Source: Puccinellia tenuiflora (lineage: Eukaryota; Streptophyta; Magnoliopsida; Poales; Poaceae). From it: DNA of 64,000 nucleotides. Both the position numbers and the translations under genes were made by a program. The stretch covers positions 310,001 through 374,000 of the forward strand of contig QRDG01001725.1 in NCBI GenBank assembly GCA_012064385.1, given 5' to 3'. The notes under the pieces are model-generated. The model was not told the DNA's origin, did not search any database, and worked only from the letters and a program-made list of their open reading frames with translations. Below, piece after piece: positions 45,701 to 55,020 of the stretch; within the stretch, counting starts at the first letter, position 1; each line of letters starts with the position of its first letter.

Positions 45701-46435
45701 TGATGCATCTAAAATGCATACATGAACTTTGCACTATAATACTTGTATTCCATTCATATTTGCATCATATAAAGGGTATATTACTGTTATTTAATAATTT
45801 TTGGTAATTAATAATGATCTCCCCTATTTATAGAATTAATCCTGCATAGGCAGAAAAACCCAATTTCTTTCCTTATTTATTTCAGGGCCTTAACGACGTC
45901 ATAATGAGCTGAAAATTTACGGGGATCATTTTTTTGGAAGGAGGAAGACCTCAGAGCGAAGGAAGCAAGCAAACGGAGGCCGGAGGGCCAAAAGAGGGTG
46001 CCCCACGCGGCCCCTGTACCTGGCCGCATGGGCCCACCTCTTTTGGGCCTCGTGGCTCCGCTTGCGACGATCCTTCTTCCCGAAGCTTCCTCGTGACCTA
46101 AAACACGACTATAAAAATAGTCCCCCGATGTTTTCCAGAAGCAGGCGGCGGAGAAACGCAGAACCAGAAACAGAGAGGCAGAAGGCGGCCGCCGGAGAAG
46201 ATCGTAGGGGGGAAACGCCGCTGGAATCCACCTCCGGAGGGCTCCACCCCCCTCCGGCGTGTTCATCATCAACATCTACAGCAAGATCATCTCCATCTCC
46301 CCAACGACATCTCCACCGTCTCTATGATGAAGGGGGAGTAGTCTTCATCGGGGCTGAGGGCTCATGCCGGTAGCTATGTGGTTTATCTCTCTCTCCCATC
46401 ACTACCAGGAAAAGCATTATAGGGAGGTTGCCTAT

Positions 46436-46806
46436 CTGTGGCGCACCCTTAATTTATGCGCCACAAAAAATTATTCTGTGGCGCATGGCTGTCGATGCGC
46501 CACTGAAATTTGAACATTCTGTGGCGCATCCTTAGCCCATGCGCCACAGAATATCAACTTTCTGTGGCGCACTGCACGCCATGCGCCACACAAAGAGAGA
46601 CTTCTGTGGCGCACCACTCTTCATGCGCCACAGAATACGCGTGGGCCCCACCTTCAATCAGTGGGCCGTGGTCCATCTCGGCCTTTTCTGTGGCGCACCG
46701 TGGCTGGTGCGCCACAGAAATTCATCTTTCTGTGGCGCATGGAGAAGGATGTTCCACAGAAAGTTGAATTTCTGTGGCGCACTAGCCACGGTGCGCCACA
46801 GAATAG
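46436..46806. repeat. Left subterminal palindromes of CACTA2
   Basis: About seven hairpin-like pairs of CTGTGGCGCA and TGCGCCACAG with 8-15-bp loops. Some arms are degenerate, as near 46751. Confidence 0.75.
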
Positions 46807-46834
46807 TGCAGCACTTTTTCACCCCCACGCACAC

Positions 46835-46853
46835 CCCCCCCCCCCCCCCCCCG
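46835..46853 (+). repeat. Long C homopolymer in CACTA2
   Basis: A run of about 18 C residues. Its exact length may be a sequencing or assembly estimate. Confidence 0.7.
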
Positions 46854-47169
46854 TGGATCACCTTTTCAGTTTTGCACCTAGTGAAAGAAAATGATAAAAA
46901 ATTCAAAAAATAAAATCCTTTCAGATATAGGGAAGGTTTAGGGTCTATTTGTTAGGAAAAATTTGAAATACACATTTTGACTTTTTTTCCAAAAGTAGCT
47001 GAAAAAATATTAAAACGGGCATAACTTTTGCATACGACGTCGAAAAAATGCGAATAATACCTTAAAAAAACTAGAGAAAATTTCCCAGCAAAATTCCAAA
47101 CCAAAAAAAAGTTATGGCCAACAGAAGAATTTTCCCAGCAAAATAAAAAAATCAAAAAAAGGGAAAAAA

Positions 47170-47460
47170 TTCTGTGGCGCACCAATGCCAAGGATGCGCC
47201 ACAGAATTATTGGGCGGGATTCGAAATTTTGAATCCCGCCCAAAAATTCTGTGCCGCACCAATGCCAAGGATGCGCCACAGAATTATTGGGCGGGATTCG
47301 AAATTTTGAATCCCGCCCAATAATTCTGTGGCGCACCAATGTCAAAGATGCGCCACAGAATTATTGGGCGGGATTCGAAAATTTGAATCCCGCCCAATAA
47401 TTCTGTGGCGCACCAATGCCAAAGATGCGCCACAGAATTATTGGGCGGGATTCAAAAATT
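47170..47460. repeat. 77-bp array of double palindromes in CACTA2
   Basis: Units start at 47170, 47247, 47324 and 47401. Each holds one palindrome with arms TTCTGTGGCGCA / TGCGCCACAGAA and a second with arms TTGGGCGGGATTC / GAATCCCGCCCAA. Confidence 0.9.
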
Positions 47461-47794
47461 TTGGATTTTTTGAATTTTTTAAAGTTTTTTTTTAAATAAG
47501 TTTTTTGAATTTTTTGGATTTTTTGAATTTTTAATTTTTTTTTTAAATAAGTTTTTTGAATTTTTTGGATTTTTTGAATTTTTTAAAGTTTTTTTAAAAA
47601 ATTAAGTTTTTTTGAATCTTTTGAAACTTTTGAATCTCCTTTTTGAAAGTTTAGAAGTTTTTGAAAAATCTGAAATTTAAAAACACACATTTATAACACA
47701 TACATAACATATACACATAGAAGACTTAAGAGGATTCATATGATATATATATCAATAAGAACTTGAGTAGCACAAGGGTAGGTGAAGTGGGTGG

Positions 47795-47860
47795 AACTTA
47801 GAAGTTAAGCGTGCTAGGGTTGGAGCAATTTGAGGATGGGTGACCTAGTGGGAAGGTATC
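47795..47860 (+). ncRNA. 5S rRNA-derived segment (internal promoter region) in CACTA2
   Basis: GAAGTTAAGCGTGCT at 47801 and GGATGGGTGACC at 47834 match the A-box region and C-box region of plant 5S rRNA, and their 33-nt spacing equals that in the rRNA. Similarity extends weakly on both sides (GGAACTTA before, TGGGAAGG after). The middle is diverged. It is a fragment, not a 5S gene, because the first part of the rRNA is poorly preserved and the 3' end is not recognisable. It may derive from a 5S-headed SINE or from genomic 5S DNA. Confidence 0.7.
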
Positions 47861-47999
47861 AGTTCAAAATGTGTAAAAAATCTGAAAAAATTCAAATAAT
47901 TAGGATTTTTCATATTATTTCATATTTTGATTTTTCTAAATTTTTTTGAAACTTTTTATATTTTTTTTTTGCATTTTTTGAATTTTTTTAGAATTCTGT

Positions 48000-48192
48000 G
48001 GCGCAACAGGCCAGGTGCGCCACAAAAAATATTTCTGTGGCGCACCTTGCTTGGTGTGCCACAGAATTCTCACATTTCTGTGGCGCACCAAGCAAGGTGC
48101 GCCACAGAAAATATTTTTGTGGCAAGAATTCTGTGGCGCACCCAGCAAACCTGGGGGTGCGCCACAGAATTCCAATTTGGTGCGCCACTGAT
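48000..48192. repeat. Right subterminal palindromes of CACTA2
   Basis: Four pairs of TCTGTGGCGCA and TGCGCCACAGA motifs lie just inside the 3' terminus. Confidence 0.75.
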
Positions 48193-49897
48193 AGCCATTT
48201 CTGTGGTAGTGCATAGTGTGATCTTTATGTGATCATGAGGTTTGTAATCTAGTTGAATCCATAGATGTTACTCTTCTTTATCTTATGAATTATGCTATTC
48301 AAGTGGTTTTATTAATGTAATTTCTGGAGTCACCTTTGTCCCATGGTGTGAAGTTGACAATGTGTGCATCGTGTGTGGCTCTTAGGCTAAAGATTACATG
48401 AATACTTATCATGAGTTATTATTTGTGTTGGATGTCTCTATGATATTGTGGTGTTTGTTAGTACTATCTTTGGATGCGGATAGTGACAAGCATGAAGTGT
48501 CCCTAGATGTGGAATGCAACTTTAAGGTGTGGTTTTATAGCCCTATGCAATGGATTGGTGTTCGTTATCCAACCGGATTATAGTTCAGGGTAGCATAGTG
48601 AAGAGGAAATATCTATGTATTCAATTATATTATTATTGTTGAGAGTGACCACTAGTGAAAGTATGATACCTAGGCCTTATTTCCAAACACCGTTTACACC
48701 TTTGTCTTGTCCTCTTGCATTGAAGTGGATTGGGACACTTTTACATTTTTGTTTCGTTACATTAAAACCTCCATCCATTAAGTCAACCATTTTGTTCCTT
48801 AAACTTGTTTAGTGCATAATCAACTAAAACTTGTGACACTTTAGTTGTAGGGAATAGATAACTTTTCCTTCTTGCTCCTGCGGATCGATACCCTACTTCC
48901 ACATTGAGAGGTGCTACAGTGATCCCCTGCTCTTGGGGGTTATCACTGCCTAACATGATCAAGATCGATTATTGTAATGCTATGTGATGTGTTTGCTGGG
49001 ATCCGATGGATTATGAAGTTATGTTCAGATTGTGCATGATTCTTATATGAGTAATTTATGTTCTTGCATGCTCTCCGATGTGCGTAGTTACTTTGGCCAA
49101 GTGATTGTGTGTATCTCCAAGAGAGGGTATTTATGCTAGATAGTGGGTTCATGCCCCCTATTGTTCCTGGGCACGAGTGACAGAAACGTCTAAGGGCGAG
49201 GTTGTGCTGTTGCTACTAAGGGTAAAACAGCGGTGTTAATGTCTATTTTGATATTAGTATTGCTTACTTCATGCACTTTACTTAATGCAATTGTCTGTTG
49301 CTTGCAACTTAATACCGTTAGGTGACAGGCTGGATAGCGATACCATGGTGGACTTTTTAGACAAAGACGCAGTTGGACTCAATGGTCTTTGTTCCTTGTC
49401 GTGATGCCTCCATAAATATTATCATGTCCTTTTTATCATAGCTAAATTGGGTTTGTGTCATGATCTTATCAATTGCCTAACTGTAATTCGTTAACCCATC
49501 ACATGCATATTTTATTTACTTGAGAGACTCCACTAGTGAACCCATGGCCCCCGGTCCATCTTTTTACATCGTTTACAACCTCATTTAATCATCATTACTC
49601 CTCTGGTCACTTTTCATATTTTATCTATTTCATCATACAATTAACCGCTTTGTGTTCTGCGAGACCGGAGAGATTGATAACCTCTCGGCCGTTGGGGACA
49701 AAGTATTTTGGTTGAGTGTGTGCAGGTCCATGTCTGTTGAAGGTCAAGAGCCAGAGATCTTCAACATTCACCTCGTTGTTGATTTCAAAGTTCTACTGGT
49801 TCGATAAACCTCGGTTCGTTAATCGGGGGTAAACTGCGACTAGCTACAATTCCGCCTTCGCTTGGGGCACTACCCAACTTATCAATATCTACCATCA

Positions 49898-50168
49898 GGC
49901 GGCTTGGCACCTGGCCTCCTCGAGAGGGCCAACTCCTTGTCACGCTGCTCCTCTTGGGCCGTCTCGTTGAAGGTGCGCACTCATGGGGAACCATACTTGA
50001 GCTCGGCGGGGAGTACTGCTTCTGCTCCGTAGACGAGGAAGAAAGGTGTTTGGCCTGTCGGCTTCGTGGCGGTCGTGCGTACCAACCATTGTACGGGGTT
50101 GAGCTCCTCGATCCATCTTGTGCCGCTAGCCTTTCTGGCACCCCCCTCAAGCACATATCGCCAGAGAG
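49898..50168 (-). pseudogene. Element A pol, integrase region upstream of the D insertion
   Basis: The minus-strand frame contains ASGTRWIEELNPVQWLVRTT and TPFFLVYGAEAVLPAEL, the conserved block after the catalytic core of gypsy integrase. The gene continues at 23881-23619 on the far side of solo LTR D. On the right it stops at about 50168, where LTR E begins. Confidence 0.8.
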
Positions 50169-51597
50169 GCGGTCGCCCCGTGCCCCAGCCCAGGATATCC
50201 GGACTCATGTTACGACAATGCAACATAGCGGAAATATCATTACACAATCAGGCCCAGTGGGCTACAAATGGTTTACGTGGCCAGGCATGAAAAATTATCA
50301 TGGCCAAGTATGGCACAGGACAGAGTTTAACTGCCAGCGGAAGACACAGATAGGGCAACGGCTTGGTGCGACTCCATTCCACAGGCATCTGAATGGGCTA
50401 CTGATCCTAGAACGCTCCTGCTCAATCTCCTTGCTATGGTAGTAGTTGAATCCTCTCAACGTCTGGCTACATGAAAAGCCAGTCTGAGTACATTGACGTA
50501 CTCGCAAGAAAATAACCATAAGACATGAACAGTCAAACAATTAGGCAACAAGTAGCTAGCAACAATAATAATCTAAACATGGCAAGAGTCTACTTACGAC
50601 AGTACAAAAGGATGACAACATGGCATCACAATAAAACATGGCATAAGCAAACAACGGGAGTACCACCAGTACAGAGTCCAAGCCAGGTGGGGTTGGATCG
50701 TGTACTGGAGATCACACAAAGAAATTACCTGTGACGAGTGTAAATGAGTGTACCAGTTGGTACCAAGTAACACAACAAATCATATTATCACAGCTAGGCT
50801 CACTGGCCTCTAGCCCCTCAAGGCTAATCACATCTGTCACCACTGCTAGGCCCACTGGCCTTATCACATTTACTTATCTCAAGTAACGTTCCCTACATCA
50901 TCTTATTGTTTATTAAGTGTGGTCAAGTCGTTCATAATTCATTCAACCAAATCTTAAGTTTAACCTCCGGACACGACAAAGACACACAGTGTGACTGACA
51001 CTGAACTGTTGTTCCATATCCCAGGAACGAGGCTAGCTAGCTAGGTTGAGTCTCTTGAGATTTTGCTTTACCACCTATCAGAATGCACCCTACTCAGCCG
51101 ACGCTCCAGGTTTCTCACGTCCAAAGTTGTACTAAGCAAAATACATTCTCGTGACGGTCCACTTGCTAAGACACTCTCCTGCACCACCCTATACGGATGG
51201 TACAACGGGCAAGTAAATCCGGCACATCCCCCGGCGCTATCAGGTATGCCTAGCTCCGGACTCCCTATCACAGTCCAACCCGTGCCTGTCGACCACTACC
51301 CTCGGACAGCACAACCGAACGACTGCGCCCAACGGATGGCACAAAAGGGGCTTAACAACCTACTAGGTCACGGTTTCCATGGGACAACAGTGGTATCGCG
51401 TGCAAGGGTTCAAATTAGTGGCACTATGAATAGACCTTATCGTTGTTTGGAGGGGTGTTTCATTTAATCAAGTTTCATTATTCACATGTCCAAGCAACAA
51501 GGATTAGTCCAACACAACAACCACAATAACATAATAATATATCATCAAACGACAAAACATTAGCAACACAATATTTCAAGCAATAGATAGTTTGCAT

Positions 51598-52281
51598 CAA
51601 CCGGGCGACTGTGGCTGAGATGCCTCCGGCCGGTGCCAGCCTCAGGTTGATAAAAGAAAATAAAACAATACAGTCAACCGGGCGACTGTGGCGGAGATGC
51701 CTCCGGCCGGTGCCAGCCTCCGGTGATAAAAGAAAATAAAACAATACAGTCAACCGGGCGACTGTGGCGGAGATGCCTCCGGCCGGTGCCAGCCTCAGGT
51801 TGATAAAAGAAAATAAAACAATACAGTCAACCGGGCGACTGTGGCGGAGATGCGTCCGGCCGGTGCCAGCCTCAGGTTGATAAAATAAAATAAAACAATA
51901 CAGTCAACCGGGCGACTGTGGTGGAGATGCCTCCGGCCGGTGCCAGCCTCCGGTTGATAAAAGAAAATAAAACAATACAGTCAACCGGGCGACTGTGGCG
52001 GAGATGCCTCCGGCCGGTGCCAGCCTCAGGTTGATAAAAGAAAATAAAACAATACAGTCAACCGGGCGACTGTGGCGGAGATGCGTCCGGCCGGTGCCAG
52101 CCTCAGGTTGATAAAATAAAATAAAACAATACAGTCAACCGGGCGACTGTGGCGGAGATGCCTCCGGCCAATGCCAACCTCAGGTCGATAAAAGAAAATA
52201 AAACAATATAGTCAACCGGGCGACTGTGGCAGCGATGCCTCTGGCCGGTGCCAGCCTCAGGTTGATAAAAGAAAATAAAAT
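51598..52281. repeat. Nine-copy 76-77-bp minisatellite in LTR E
   Basis: Units starting CAACCGGGCGACTGTGG lie at 51598, 51675, 51751, 51828, 51905, 51982, 52059, 52136 and 52213. Each also carries CTCCGGCCGGTGCCAGCCTC and an A-rich tail. F1 has two and F2 three related units. Confidence 0.92.
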
Positions 52282-53481
52282 AACACAATTGACAGGATAT
52301 AACAAAGCCACGATATCTCGTGACGCACAGTTGACAGATGATAAGCAATAGAATGCACCTATATGAGTATTCATAGAAAGTGGTTAGCTTGCCTTCGACG
52401 CTCGACACCATTTGGCTTGGAGGTCACGGACGTCACGGTTTAGGGTCTCGGTTTTGCCGTCGCGGGGAAAATACCTACGCATGTGCATAAGGGTGCTGAG
52501 CATACAAACATTTTACAAAAATACAACACCTATACCATTGGATAGATATTTTCAAACTAATAATTTACAAATTTGAATCACCTCAAATGGAGCTACGGAT
52601 CAAAAGTTATGGATCGGCGAAGTTTAACTATCTGCTGCCCACTCTGGAAAAAAAACAGAACGGGCTGAAACTGAACTGGGCCGGGCTGGTCGCGCGTTTC
52701 ACCGAAAATACGTCTTCAGTGCTATGAAAGCGTAACGCGCCGGATACGCTTCCACTTAACCCGACGGGTGGGGCTGGGCCCACCTGTCGGCCTCTCTCTC
52801 CTCTCACCTCTTCTTCTCTTCTTCTACCTCCTCCTTCCTTCTCCCGATAGCTCCCGCACGGGAGACGCCCGGGCGAGCACGACGCCGGCGATGGGGAGGC
52901 CGGGGGCGGTCGTCGATGGCAGGGGCGGCCACGCCGGGCCTTGCCGCACCCGTAGGAGGTGCCAAGGACGTCGGGGAACCGCGGGGTTGCCGACACGGTC
53001 GACGCCGAGGCGGGCATGGTGAGCGGCTATGGCGGCGGCTTGGGTGGTCAGGGTGCCGGCCGCTAGGCACAAGGGGGTGCCAGGCGACGAAGGAGATGGG
53101 CCCGCCATGCTACTCCGCGCCCGTGTATGGTGGCGTCGGGGCTCGGGACGCCGAGGAACGCCGCGGGCGACGGAGCGAGCTCCAAGCTTGGCCATGGCTG
53201 CCGTGCAAGAATAGCTCGTTCCCGCGCTCCTCTTCATCGACGTCTTCTACAGGGAGGGGTGAGGTGCACGTGCGGGGAAGGTGTGCAGGCGGGTTGGCTC
53301 GGGCTGGGAGGTGGTGGACGGCTCGAGCTCGTGCTCGACATGGCCTTGATGGCCATGGCCAAAAATTTTGTGGAGATTTTGTGTGGCTCTTCCTCTCGCG
53401 TTCTTGCACCGAATGAGGAGGGCAGGGAAGAGGGAATGGGGTGGGGTCGCTAGGGTTCGCTCGGGGTTGCTTGGAGTAGCC

Positions 53482-53488
53482 TTATATA
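53482..53488 (-). promoter_or_regulatory. TATA box of LTR E
   Basis: Minus-strand TATATAA within CCCTCTATATAAGGCT, about 1.24 kb from the LTR start. Confidence 0.65.
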
Positions 53489-54733
53489 GAGGGAGAGGAG
53501 GAGAATTAGGTGGTGGCCGGTGTGGCCATTAACTTGCTCTTGAGGTCATGGCTTACGTTTCTCCGGCTACAGGGAGAGATATGGGGAGGGAGGGATGAGG
53601 CAGCCGTGCTGGAGGCACAGTGGCGCACGTGGTGGTACTGTTGCAGAGGATAAGGGCAGGGGCTGTGGTTTCGCATAGGGTCATGCCGACACCAGCACGT
53701 CTAGAGCGCGACGCGAGCGCCATCGTCGCGTTCCCGCTGACTCGGGGCACGAAATGGGAAACGGTCACACCACTGGGTCCACAAGGTGCTCGATGAAATG
53801 AGACCACCACAACAAAACAGGAATCACTCAAGGACTCCAAACTTTGTAACACAAGATTTTCAGAAAACCGAGGGTCCACAAGGTGCTCGATGAAATGACC
53901 AGGGCTTTGCACATCTCAGAAAAATCCCCAAAATTCACAGTAGGCTATAATAGATATATAGAGTATGTTTGTGAAGTTTCAGCTCAATTGGGTACATGGA
54001 GGTTGGTCAGATAATCCGGTGTCCAAAAATGCCCTGATGGCATGGGTTTGCCAAGTGCTCTTACACAAATTATATTGGCCTGATATTGTGGATATGAGGT
54101 TGTGTATGGGAGCTTGTCAACTTGGCAAAGTGGCAATGCCAAATGATTTTTGTAGCTAGTGGTTGCTTTGGAAATTGTAATTGGGCACAAAAAGGGCATT
54201 ACAAAGGAACTACCTCAAATATTGCTCAAATGAGGGTGGTCCAATGGAGTGAAATGTCCAGGAGGTCAAATCATGCACCTCACCAAAATTGTAGAATTTT
54301 TTGATGAGTGGAAGGTGTCTAGATAATTTCTGGATTGAAAATGGCATAATAGAGAATAGGAATAAATTTGGAAATATTGCATGGGACTATGAAATGTTTT
54401 TCCATGGGAGTGATCTATATGTATGAGGGAACCATATGGTATCTTGGTGGAATTTATTCTAGGTACAATTGTGATGGTGGCTTTTGGTGGGATAGTCGAG
54501 AGGGGTTTTGGAAATCTCCAAATGGAACGAGTGTTTGACCGACATGACAATGGCATGGAATTATGGTGGAGGCCGACAAATATCAAGGATTGTTGGGAAA
54601 ATCTCTAAGAGAGCGAAACCAAAGCCAAATCAAAGACCGTCTGGTTCAAAGAAAACATTGAAAAATAGAAAAAGTTTTTCAGGCCGGGAAAAACACCGCT
54701 AAAATTAGGGACGAATTTCTGGGGTGTTACAAA

Positions 54734-54748
54734 CCTTCCCCCCTTAAA
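54734..54748 (-). other. Polypurine tract of element E
   Basis: On the minus strand TTAAGGGGGGAAGG lies just before the LTR start. It shows that 54731 is the start of a 3' LTR, with internal sequence to the right. Confidence 0.65.
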
Positions 54749-55020
54749 AAGAATCTCGTCCCGAGATTCGGAGACTAATAGAGATTCCCGGGGTTATACA
54801 AGATTTTTTTTTTGATGTACAGACTGTGGGGCAAAACCCCCACAAGATTTTATTATATTGGAAAAAAAGTTATTTACAGCAAAAAAACCACCATAATTAC
54901 ATATTTACAGTAATGTCTCAATCCATTGTGAGAAAGAATCCAGATGCTTAGCCTTCACCCTATGTACATGTAATGTAGCATCATGGATGAAAGCTCTTTT
55001 CCAGCCCCTGAATGTTGGCA

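Larger units (their letters stand above)
46400..48211. mobile_element. CACTA2: non-autonomous CACTA element, 1812 bp
   Basis: It starts CACTACCAGGAAAAGC at 46400 and ends with TGTGGTAGTG at 48211, with TSD CAT at 46397-46399 and 48212-48214. The 5' LTR of B shows the empty site near 25210. There is no transposase. Both ends hold paired TGTGGCGCA / TGCGCCACA palindromes like those of CACTA1. The inside has a 77-bp palindromic array, AT-rich homopolymer-like stretches and a 5S rRNA-like segment. A transposase of a CACTA1-like element could mobilise it, given the shared subterminal motif, but the termini are not identical. Confidence 0.92.
24526..48945 (+). mobile_element. B: non-autonomous LTR retrotransposon (LARD-like)
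   Basis: The 5' LTR is 24526-25942 and the 3' LTR 45701-48945, with TSD CTGCC at 24521-24525 and 48946-48950. After removing C and the CACTA insertion, the internal region is only about 4 kb (25943-27497 and 43295-45700). It has no gag, protease, RT or integrase, only the ORF at 26161-26925. It would need proteins from another element to move. The last 730 bp of the two LTRs differ at about 16 positions by eye (about 2%). Confidence 0.9.
45701..48945 (+). repeat. 3' LTR of element B, split by CACTA2
   Basis: LTR sequence is 45701-46399 and 48215-48945, about 1430 bp net. Compared with the 5' LTR it has a 14-bp insertion-like difference near 45840 and about 2% substitutions in the last 730 bp. 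Confidence 0.9.
23882..49897 (+). mobile_element. D: solo LTR (about 1.59 kb net) split by element B
   Basis: The LTR begins TGATACGTCTCAAACG at 23882 and ends CTACCATCA at 49897, with the 5-bp TSD GGCGG at 23877-23881 and 49898-49902. Its own sequence is 23882-24525 plus 48951-49897, about 1591 bp once B and the duplicated target are removed. Only one LTR copy and no internal domain are present. It inserted into the pol of element A. The sequence contains no ORF of note. The start resembles LTRs that are abundant in Triticeae genomes. Confidence 0.85.
50170..54731 (-). mobile_element. E: 3' LTR of a long-LTR gypsy-type element, minus orientation
   Basis: On the minus strand it starts TGTAACACCCCAG at 54731, preceded by a polypurine tract, and ends near 50170 in a diverged GGGGCGAC. 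The left border is approximate. It has a TATA box at 53488, a GC-rich leader (52750-53450), a nine-copy minisatellite and AT-richer sequence. It resembles F1, F2 and H. The body of the element lies to the right, interrupted by the LINE and continuing past the window. ORFs in the GC-rich part are not convincing genes. Confidence 0.75.

Noticed and set aside
47801..47856. Functional 5S rRNA gene
   Set aside because: Only the internal promoter region is recognisable. The 5' and 3' parts and flanking spacer are not 5S-like.
51598..52281. CRISPR-like regular repeats
   Set aside because: Units are contiguous 77-bp tandem copies without unique spacers, in a plant LTR.
52768..53453. ORFs up to 166 codons near the E promoter
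   Set aside because: GC-rich LTR leader on the wrong strand or without motifs.
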